A stretch of 39,007 bases of DNA from Lysinibacillus fusiformis. Lineage in GTDB: Bacteria > Bacillota > Bacilli > Bacillales_A > Planococcaceae. The position numbers and the translations under genes are program-made. This document shows, in pieces, positions 33,608 to 39,007 of the stretch. Each line of letters starts with the position of its first letter. The stretch's first letter is position 1. Location of the stretch: contig NZ_PYWL01000022.1 in NCBI RefSeq assembly GCF_003049525.1, forward strand, positions 1 to 39,007, in the 5' to 3' direction. Under the pieces are notes generated by a model, which saw only the letters and a program-made list of their open reading frames with translations, did no database searches and was not told the origin of the DNA.

Positions 33608-35551
33608 ATGATTGTTTTACAGGTCAATCAACTAACTAAATCCTTTCTTGCAGATGAAATTTTAAGTGGTGTGAAATTAGAAGTTCAACACCGTGATCGC
33701 GTTGCCTTAGTAGGGCGCAACGGTGCAGGTAAATCTACTTTATTAAAAATAATCGCTGGTCAAATGTCCTATGACTCAGGGGATATCATTATTCCAAAGG
33801 GCATCCAGGTTGGCTATTTAGAGCAACATGCCGGATTAAATTCTACGTTAACTATTTGGGATGAAATGATGACCATTTTCGAACCCCTTTTAGTTCAAGA
33901 ACAAACACTCCGCTCGCTCGAACAGCAAATGGCAGATCCTACTGTTTATGAAAATCCTACTCTGTATGCCAAAGTTATGTCGGAATACGATCAACTACAG
34001 CATACATTTAAGGATGCTGGCGGCTATCAATATGAATCGGACATACGCTCAGTGCTTCACGGCATGCAATTCTATCCGGAAGACTATGATAAACCTATTA
34101 GCTCACTATCTGGTGGACAACGCACACGCTTAGCACTAGCTAAGCTTTTATTGAGTAAACCAGACCTACTAATTCTCGATGAGCCTACGAACCATTTAGA
34201 TATTGAAACATTATCTTGGTTAGAATCTTATTTAAAGAACTATGAGGGCGCTATTTTAATTGTTTCCCATGACCGCTACTTCTTAGACCAAGTTGTTTCC
34301 ATTGTCTACGAAGTTTCACGTCATCGTGTCACAAAATTTACAGGCAACTACAGTGCTTATTTAGATGAAAAAGCTAAAAACTATGAACGTGATGTCAAAC
34401 TTTTTGAGCGTCAGCAAGACGAAAAGGCCAAGCTAGAGGATTTTATCCAAAAGAATATTGCACGTGCCTCTACAACAAAAATGGCACAAAGTCGACGGAA
34501 GATGCTTGAACGAACAGACTGGATGGAATCGCCGGATGGTGATGAGAAATCCGCTAGTTTTGGTTTTACGATTGAACGTCAAAGTGGAAATGATGTATTA
34601 TCCGTTGATGATTTAACAATCGGCTATAACGATCAGCGCATATCTAGTGGGATTAAGCTACGTACTTTTCGCGAGGATCGGATTGCTCTTGTTGGACCAA
34701 ACGGAGTTGGTAAATCGACATTATTAAAAACGATTGTGAAAGATTTAACACCTCTAGCAGGTGATATCCGTTATGGTACGAATGTACAAATTGGCTATTA
34801 TGATCAAGAGCAAGCAAAGCTTTCAAGCAATAAAAGTGTCTTAAAAGAGCTATGGGATGAATGGCCGCTTATGAATGAAAAAGATATTCGCACCGTATTA
34901 GGACGTTTCCTATTTAGTGGAGAAGATGTGGATAAAACCGTCTCTTCTTTATCAGGCGGTGAGAAAGCACGACTGGCACTTTCAAAACTAATGATGCAAA
35001 AGGCCAATTTTTTAATTCTCGATGAGCCTACAAACCATCTAGATTTAGATAGTAAAGAGGTACTGGAAAATGCTTTGATCGATTACCCTGGAACGCTTCT
35101 ATTCGTCTCCCATGACCGCTACTTCATTAATCGTATCGCTACGAAGGTAGTGGAGTTGTCTGGAACTGGGTCGTTTGAATATTTAGGGGACTATGATTAT
35201 TATGTAGAGAAAAAACAGGAGCTGTTGGAGCTAGCACAAATGAAAAGTACTTCCCAACCGCAACTACAGCAGGAACTACCTGATAAGTCCTCTACCTCCA
35301 AAATTGATAAAGAGGCAAAAAAGCGCGAACGGCAAATAAGACGTACTATCGAAGAATTAGAAGGCAAGATGCAAGAAACGACAGTCTCCATTGATAGATT
35401 AGAGGAAGCTCTCTGTGACCCTGCAATTTTTACAGATCATGAAAAAATTGCCCAACTACAAGACGAATTGGCTACTGAAAAGGAACAGCATGAGCTTTTA
35501 GAATTAGAGTGGTTAGAGTTAAATGAAGAATTAGAAAATATAGATATGTAA
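33608..35551 (+). CDS. ydiF: ABC-F family ATPase, YdiF-like
   Basis: A 647-residue soluble protein with two ABC domains and no membrane part. The two Walker A motifs are GRNGAGKST (about 35-43) and GPNGVGKST (about 362-370). The signatures are LSGGQRTR and LSGGEKAR, and there are two DEPTNHLD Walker B boxes. The linker (about 235-320, KNYERDVKLFERQQDEKAK...) is the charged P-site tRNA interaction region of ABC-F ribosome factors. The C-terminus (about 570-647) is a coiled coil. The role is ribosome-associated translation factor; resistance activity is not indicated. Start ATG 33608 with GAGGTG 6 nt before; an in-frame GTG at 33599 overlaps that site. In B. subtilis moaC sits between ydiF and rex; here it is absent. 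Confidence 0.93.
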   Translation: MIVLQVNQLTKSFLADEILSGVKLEVQHRDRVALVGRNGAGKSTLLKIIAGQMSYDSGDIIIPKGIQVGYLEQHAGLNSTLTIWDEMMTIFEPLLVQEQTLRSLEQQMADPTVYENPTLYAKVMSEYDQLQHTFKDAGGYQYESDIRSVLHGMQFYPEDYDKPISSLSGGQRTRLALAKLLLSKPDLLILDEPTNHLDIETLSWLESYLKNYEGAILIVSHDRYFLDQVVSIVYEVSRHRVTKFTGNYSAYLDEKAKNYERDVKLFERQQDEKAKLEDFIQKNIARASTTKMAQSRRKMLERTDWMESPDGDEKSASFGFTIERQSGNDVLSVDDLTIGYNDQRISSGIKLRTFREDRIALVGPNGVGKSTLLKTIVKDLTPLAGDIRYGTNVQIGYYDQEQAKLSSNKSVLKELWDEWPLMNEKDIRTVLGRFLFSGEDVDKTVSSLSGGEKARLALSKLMMQKANFLILDEPTNHLDLDSKEVLENALIDYPGTLLFVSHDRYFINRIATKVVELSGTGSFEYLGDYDYYVEKKQELLELAQMKSTSQPQLQQELPDKSSTSKIDKEAKKRERQIRRTIEELEGKMQETTVSIDRLEEALCDPAIFTDHEKIAQLQDELATEKEQHELLELEWLELNEELENIDM

Positions 35552-35559
35552 TTTGATTT

Positions 35560-35590
35560 AAGCCGTGTGCATTGTCGCATGGCTTTTTTC
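35560..35590 (+). terminator. Terminator of ydiF
   Basis: An 8-bp stem (AAGCCGTG / CATGGCTT, one G-U) with a 10-nt loop is followed by TTTTTT, 9 nt after the ydiF stop. Confidence 0.85.
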
Positions 35591-35645
35591 TTTACTCTCC
35601 TTCATTTTTCATATATATTGGTCAAGTGCTATTTTTCGACAAAAA

Positions 35646-35932
35646 ATGCCCACAGTTTTATTCACACCATAAATCTAGTAATACCAACATATCAACAGAG
35701 TTTTCCACACTGTCCACAATTAAAAATTATTTTATCCACATCACCTCGTGTAAAACATACTACTATATATTGAATAATCACAAGTTATGCACAAGTTATC
35801 AACAATTTGTGCATAAGTACGCGTGTTCGGTATTTAGTTCGCTCTATTACCTGTGGATAATTTTCCGAAAAATTTGTCAATTAAACCATTTCATTTGACG
35901 CTTCTCTTCGCTACATTCATTTTTTATCAACA
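35646..35932. promoter_or_regulatory. DnaA-box cluster between ydiF and tsaD
   Basis: This intergenic stretch has at least eight 9-mers that match TTATCCACA at 8 or 9 positions. Plus strand: TTATTCACA 35658, TTTTCCACA 35701, TTATCCACA 35732 (exact), TTATGCACA 35785, TTATCAACA 35796 and TTATCAACA 35924. Minus strand: TGTGCATAA 35808 and TGTGGATAA 35852 (exact). Weaker ones lie at 35646, 35689 and 35710. The TTATGCACA/TGTGCATAA pair forms an inverted repeat around a third box. It should bind DnaA. No dnaA, dnaN or AT-rich unwinding element marks it as oriC, so a DnaA-titrating cluster is more likely. The region carries no gene. Confidence 0.8.
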
Positions 35933-35943
35933 AATTTTCGACA

Positions 35944-35975
35944 ATAAAAAAGAGATATCTTCAATAAGATACCTC
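35944..35975 (-). terminator. Terminator of the tsaE-tsaB-rimI-tsaD operon
   Basis: On the minus strand a 10-bp stem (GAGGTATCTT / AAGATATCTC, one G-U) with loop ATTG is followed by TTTTTTATTG, 12 nt after the tsaD stop. Confidence 0.88.
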
Positions 35976-35987
35976 CTTCATTTACTA

Positions 35988-37004
35988 CTACACCCAGGAT
36001 TTTAACTCCATGCCTGGACGACCGTTCATCATTAAGTTTCCTCGGATACCCGCTTCATACATTGGCATCGCTACTGCTCCAATCATTGCCGCATTATCTG
36101 TACACAATTTGAGTGGTGGTACAAAAAACGGAATTCCTTCCTCAGCGAACACTGTCTCTAATGAAGCACGTAAGCCTTTATTGGCTGCTACACCACCAGC
36201 TGCAATGACCTGCTTCACCTGATATTCGCGAGCGGCACGCAATGTTTTCGCGGTTAGTACTTCGACAACACTTTCCTGAAAGCCCTTTGCTACGGCTGCT
36301 GGCGAAATAGCTTCGCCACGTTGATCCATATTATGTTTATAATTGATGACCGCTGATTTTAAGCCACTAAAACTAAAATCATAAGACCCTTCCTCTAACC
36401 ACACTCTTGGAAAAGGAACAGCCTCTTCACCCTCATGAGCAAGCTGATCAATGCGTGGGCCACCTGGATAAGGTAAATTTAAAACTCGTGCCACTTTATC
36501 ATATGCCTCACCGGCTGCATCATCTCTTGTTTCACCGATAACCTCAAAGGAGCCATGTTCCTTCATATAAACAAGCTCCGTATGCCCACCTGATACAACA
36601 AGTGCCAATAATGGAAACTCCATTGGCTGGACAAGAGCATTGGCATAAATATGACCTGCAATATGATGTACACCGATAATCGGTAAATTGTTGGCAAATG
36701 CAAAAGCCTTAGCCGCGTTTATGCCAATTAGCAACGCACCGACTAAACCTGGACCCTCCGTAACGGCAACAGCCTCTAACTCAGCTGGTTTTATATTCGC
36801 TTGTGCTAATGCTTCCTCAATAACCACTGTAATTTGTTCAACATGATGACGTGAAGCGATTTCAGGAACTACGCCACCAAATCGCTTATGGCTTTCTATT
36901 TGTGAAGCAACAACATTCGAAACAATTTCATGACCATTTCGAATAATTGCAGCAGCTGTTTCATCACAGCTCGATTCTATTGCTAATATCAATCCATTAT
37001 TCAT
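35988..37004 (-). CDS. tsaD: tRNA N6-threonylcarbamoyladenosine transferase TsaD (Gcp)
   Basis: A 338-residue ASKHA-fold enzyme that transfers the threonylcarbamoyl group to A37 of ANN-decoding tRNAs, working with TsaB and TsaE. Marks: LAIESSCDETAAAI (7-20), metal-binding HIAGH (His114, His118), VVSGGHTELV (136-145) and AAGGVAAN near 270. The ATG at 37002-37004 shares one base with the rimI stop (TAATG), which couples translation. An in-frame GTG 15 nt earlier lies inside rimI without a ribosome binding site. Last gene of the operon, ended by a terminator. Confidence 0.97.
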   Translation of the reverse strand: MNNGLILAIESSCDETAAAIIRNGHEIVSNVVASQIESHKRFGGVVPEIASRHHVEQITVVIEEALAQANIKPAELEAVAVTEGPGLVGALLIGINAAKAFAFANNLPIIGVHHIAGHIYANALVQPMEFPLLALVVSGGHTELVYMKEHGSFEVIGETRDDAAGEAYDKVARVLNLPYPGGPRIDQLAHEGEEAVPFPRVWLEEGSYDFSFSGLKSAVINYKHNMDQRGEAISPAAVAKGFQESVVEVLTAKTLRAAREYQVKQVIAAGGVAANKGLRASLETVFAEEGIPFFVPPLKLCTDNAAMIGAVAMPMYEAGIRGNLMMNGRPGMELKSWV

Positions 37005-37456
37005 TATAAATTCACCCACATGACAAGGGCATCCTCCCCGTTATCAGTATAATAGCCTTTCCGTATACCACCATCTTGGAAATGAAGCTTGCGATAGAGA
37101 TTTTGTGCAACTACATTTGTTACACGTACCTCAAGCGTCATGACTTCCATTCCATGTAAACTCGCTATATGCATCGCCTCACGCATTAGTCCTTCGCCTA
37201 TCCCTCTGCCACGAGCCTGCTCAATCACAGCTACATTTGTTATTTGAGCTGCATCTATGACCATCCACATTCCACAAAAACCAATAATACTACCATCTTC
37301 ATCTATAGCCAGTACATAATGCGCATACTGATTTTCATGCACTTCGTAGTAAAAGGAATCTAACGTCCATGGTACTGGAAATGAAGCCAATTCAATTTCA
37401 TAAACTGCTGGCACATCGTCAGAAACCATTTTTCGATAAGTTACATTCCTACTCAT
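37004..37456 (-). CDS. rimI: Ribosomal protein S18 alanine N-acetyltransferase RimI
   Basis: A 150-residue GNAT acetyltransferase. It has the acetyl-CoA loop QARGRGIGEGL (about 82-92), the RimI-typical EIELASFPVPWTLDSFYYEV (about 20-39) and the C-terminal LEVRVTNVVAQNLYRKLHFQ. In this operon position RimI homologues acetylate the S18 N-terminus or related targets. Its ATG overlaps the end of tsaB by 8 nt, and its stop overlaps the tsaD start. Confidence 0.95.
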   Translation of the reverse strand: MSRNVTYRKMVSDDVPAVYEIELASFPVPWTLDSFYYEVHENQYAHYVLAIDEDGSIIGFCGMWMVIDAAQITNVAVIEQARGRGIGEGLMREAMHIASLHGMEVMTLEVRVTNVVAQNLYRKLHFQDGGIRKGYYTDNGEDALVMWVNL

Positions 37457-38156
37457 GTTCCTTCTCCTTCTGTTCTTTCAGCCAGTTCGCCTCAGCCTCG
37501 GCAATCCGTTTATATTGTGGAACGAAGTGATGGGTAGCTTCGACACTTTGTAACTCCATTTTCATCGCTAGATGAATGACTTCCATCGCGCGTGGCAAGT
37601 CAATACTAAATGGTGCACGTACTGCATGATCACCAAGTATTTGCACAATATTCTCCCAAAATATATCAACATCTGTTCCTACAAATAAAATAGGTTGCTC
37701 TAATGCCTTTAAACGCACTAATAAATCATCAATATGTGCATGATGATCCTCCACAAGTGCTTCTAATGTCTCACCTTGATAAACTGCCGTATAGACATTG
37801 CCTCTTCTAGCATCAAAAATTGGACAAATTAACCCGTTATAAAGGGCAGCGTTGGCAGCTAATGTTTTTAAACTAGATATGCCGACTAAAGGTTTCTGTA
37901 ATGTCCATGCTAATGTCTTTGCTAATGTCACACCTATACGGACACCTGTATAAGAACCTGGTCCTTCAGATACTGCAATCGCATCCAAGTCATTCGGCTT
38001 TACATCTATTCGTGCCAGGATTTCTTCAATCGCTGGCATCGCACCTGCAGAATGCGTTAATTTTATATTTTGTACCATCTCGGCCACTACTTTGCCGTCC
38101 TTTACAACTGCAATGGAAAGTGGTGTATTTGCTGTTTCTATTCCTAACCAAATCAT
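37449..38156 (-). CDS. tsaB: tRNA t6A biosynthesis protein TsaB
   Basis: A 235-residue ASKHA-fold protein, the non-catalytic partner of TsaD. It begins WLGIETANTPLSIAVVKDG (3-21) and contains AVSEGPGSYTGVRIGVTLAKTLAW (about 63-86), the family hallmark, and CPIFDARRGNVYTAVYQ (about 116-132). It lacks the metal-binding HxxxH of TsaD. Start ATG overlaps the tsaE stop (ATGA). Confidence 0.96.
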   Translation of the reverse strand: MIWLGIETANTPLSIAVVKDGKVVAEMVQNIKLTHSAGAMPAIEEILARIDVKPNDLDAIAVSEGPGSYTGVRIGVTLAKTLAWTLQKPLVGISSLKTLAANAALYNGLICPIFDARRGNVYTAVYQGETLEALVEDHHAHIDDLLVRLKALEQPILFVGTDVDIFWENIVQILGDHAVRAPFSIDLPRAMEVIHLAMKMELQSVEATHHFVPQYKRIAEAEANWLKEQKEKEHE

Positions 38157-38602
38157 TTCATTAGCTCCTCACATAGTGCCTCATAGCGTTCTCCACGAGG
38201 TATTAACACAAAGCGTCGTTCATTTTCTCCGATTCGGTAAATCTCTATCGCTAGACGATCCTGTGGCAAATCCTGTTCAATTAAATGCGCCCATTCAACC
38301 ACTGATACCGCATCTCCATAAAACAGCTCATCCCAACCAAGGTCTTCATCACTTTCTGCTAACCTATATACATCTAAATGATTAAACGGTACTCTTCCCT
38401 CATACTGCTTAATAATCGTAAATGTTGGACTGTTGACTGTTCGTTTGACCCCTAGCCCCTTCGCCAAGGCTTTCGTAAATGTCGTCTTGCCCGCGCCTAG
38501 ATCACCTTCTAATGTAATCGTATCCTGAGCTTCTAGTTTATTCGCAAGTTTGCAGGCAAAACGTTCTGTATCATCAACTGAATTCATGATTATTTCATAC
38601 AT
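38153..38602 (-). CDS. tsaE: tRNA t6A biosynthesis ATPase TsaE
   Basis: A P-loop ATPase of about 149 residues that drives turnover of the TsaBD complex. Walker A is GDLGAGKTT (about 34-42). SPTFTIIKQYEG and FNHLDVYRL (about 58-85) are family marks; a Walker-B-like VVEWAHLIE follows. I choose ATG 38600-38602, preceded by AGAGGA with 9-nt spacing. ATG 38618-38620 or GTG 38621-38623 would add 6 or 7 residues and cannot be excluded. First gene of the tsaE-tsaB-rimI-tsaD operon. The B. subtilis neighbour thiL is not seen on the other side; an IS end lies there instead. Confidence 0.93.
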   Translation of the reverse strand: MYEIIMNSVDDTERFACKLANKLEAQDTITLEGDLGAGKTTFTKALAKGLGVKRTVNSPTFTIIKQYEGRVPFNHLDVYRLAESDEDLGWDELFYGDAVSVVEWAHLIEQDLPQDRLAIEIYRIGENERRFVLIPRGERYEALCEELMK

Positions 38603-38633
38603 ATTCTTTTTTCCTCTCATCACTACATTACCT

Positions 38634-38651
38634 CTAGTTTACCTAAACTAG
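38634..38651. repeat. Palindrome in the 5' leader of the tsa operon
   Basis: CTAGTTTACCTAAACTAG has perfect 8-bp arms around CC. It lies between the -10 and the tsaE start, about 30 nt from the latter. It may be an operator or a leader stem-loop. Confidence 0.65.
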
Positions 38652-38677
38652 CCAAAATGTTCAAAGCATCCAATACC

Positions 38678-38706
38678 ATTATACTTGCTTTGAGTGCGCT
38701 CGTTAA
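38678..38706 (-). promoter_or_regulatory. Sigma-A promoter of tsaE-tsaB-rimI-tsaD
   Basis: On the minus strand, -35 TTAACG (38701-38706), a 17-nt spacer and a perfect -10 TATAAT (38678-38683), about 75 nt upstream of the tsaE ATG. Confidence 0.7.
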
Positions 38707-38742
38707 AAAGCTCTTTTAATAACAGCAGTTAGGTGGCACGAT

Positions 38743-38778
38743 GAAAACAAAAACACGACTTCTCTTAAGAAGACGTGT
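38743..38778 (-). terminator. Terminator-like hairpin between the IS element and the tsa promoter
   Basis: On the minus strand an 11-position stem with one mismatch (ACACGTCTTCT / AGAAGTCGTGT) and loop TAAG is followed by TTTTTGTTTT. It probably belonged to a gene that lies, or lay, on the far side of the IS insertion. It also shields the tsa promoter from read-through. Confidence 0.6.
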
Positions 38779-38880
38779 CAGACAGTACAATGCAATAAAG
38801 TAAAGCCGCTGATTTCTACTAAGGGCGAACGCTTTCCAGTGAATGTGATAAGAAGGACAAAAACCATCGAGAGTGAATTT

Positions 38881-39007
38881 TGATCTGACCCAAAAAAGTT
38901 AGACATATTTAGTTAAGCAACTGCTAAGACCTGAGTTCGGTACTCCACCGGGCTTAGGTCTTTTAATTTTTCTTTCATTCGTTTGTGATTGTAGTAGTGA
39001 ATATAGT
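38881..39007 (-). mobile_element. End of an IS3-family insertion sequence (continues beyond the window)
   Basis: TGATCTGACCCAAAAAAGTT from 38881, running on to GACA near 38905, has the form of an IS3-family terminal inverted repeat (TG...TGACCCcAAAAAGTTAGACA). A transposase C-terminus ends a few bases inside it. The outer boundary may be at 38881 or a few bases away. The other end lies outside the window, so completeness and target duplication cannot be judged. Confidence 0.8.
38913..39007 (-). CDS. IS3-family transposase (OrfB), C-terminal fragment cut by the window edge
   Basis: The visible 31 codons read YIHYYNHKRMKEKLKDLSP and then VEYRTQVLAVA-stop. This is the standard C-terminus of IS3/IS150-group integrase-type transposases (YNxxRxxxxLxxLSPxEYR). 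The catalytic DDE core lies upstream, beyond base 39007. Nothing in the visible part suggests a disrupted gene. Confidence 0.88.
   Translation of the reverse strand, partial: YIHYYNHKRMKEKLKDLSPVEYRTQVLAVA

Larger units (their letters stand above)
38603..38912. other. Intergenic region between tsaE and the IS3-family element
   Basis: About 310 bases with no credible gene. It contains the tsa operon promoter (38678-38706), an 18-nt palindrome in its leader (38634-38651), a minus-strand terminator-like hairpin (38743-38778), a degenerate copy of what looks like a dispersed Bacillales repeat (about 38804-38840) and the IS terminal repeat from about 38881. Confidence 0.6.

Noticed and set aside
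35646..35932. The DnaA-box cluster as the chromosomal origin
   Set aside because: There is no dnaA or dnaN nearby, no long AT-only unwinding stretch, and it lies between housekeeping genes that are not at oriC in relatives. A titration or regulatory cluster fits better.
1..39007. CRISPR arrays, tRNA or rRNA genes, integrase genes or prophage genes
   Set aside because: No regularly spaced direct repeats with unique spacers, no tRNA-like cloverleaf and no phage structural or integrase frames were seen; the only mobile DNA is the IS3 end.

Overview
The window looks like a chromosomal segment of a low-GC Bacillales bacterium, most probably Lysinibacillus or a close relative. The pointers are the AT-rich sequence, strong AGGAGG ribosome binding sites with many TTG/GTG starts, a CIRCE-controlled groES-groEL, a SleL/YaaH-type spore enzyme, an S-layer-homology protein, and a block that matches the Bacillus subtilis ydi region (tsaE-tsaB-rimI-tsaD / ydiF / rex / tatA-tatC / ydiL / groES-groEL). 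The genus is inferred; no rRNA gene is present to settle it. No tRNA, rRNA or CRISPR array was seen.

Layout. 1-2.96 kb: a minus-strand quinone/electrophile-stress cluster (MhqR-type regulator, ring-cleaving dioxygenase, nitroreductase, FMN reductase) with two MhqR-type operators. 3.0-5.1 kb: a divergent large-subunit catalase behind a sigma-B-like promoter. 5.1-9.3 kb: envelope and spore genes on the minus strand, namely a lipoprotein, a YcdB/SLH protein and a YaaH enzyme that lacks a normal start codon. 9.9-15.4 kb: a two-gene operon with a very large DUF4132 protein. 15.4-17.5 kb: a convergent two-gene ATPase + TOPRIM pair that looks like a nuclease/phage-defence module, with a perfect palindrome over its promoter. 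17.6-20.5 kb: a proline-rich repeat protein and a chemoreceptor. 20.6-24.4 kb: a single-module A-T-R NRPS-like enzyme translationally coupled to its phosphopantetheinyl transferase, a compact unassigned biosynthetic locus. 24.5-27.4 kb: a Fur-box-controlled iron-type ABC importer. 27.6-38.6 kb: a small anchored protein followed by the conserved ydi/groE housekeeping block. 38.9 kb to the end: the end of an IS3-family element that continues past the window.

How the genes work together. TsaB, TsaD and TsaE build the tRNA t6A modification and are encoded with RimI in one overlapping operon. TatA-TatC form a minimal Tat translocase, with the redox repressor Rex encoded upstream. GroES-GroEL are under HrcA/CIRCE. 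The Mhq cluster and catalase form a neighbouring oxidative/electrophile defence zone under different regulators. The A-T-R enzyme and its PPTase need each other and should release an aldehyde or alcohol from an activated amino or carboxylic acid.

The most noteworthy items are the A-T-R/PPTase locus, the ATPase/TOPRIM pair and its palindrome, a dense DnaA-box cluster between ydiF and tsaD, the non-ATG start of the YaaH gene, and the DUF4132 operon with a small unknown partner.
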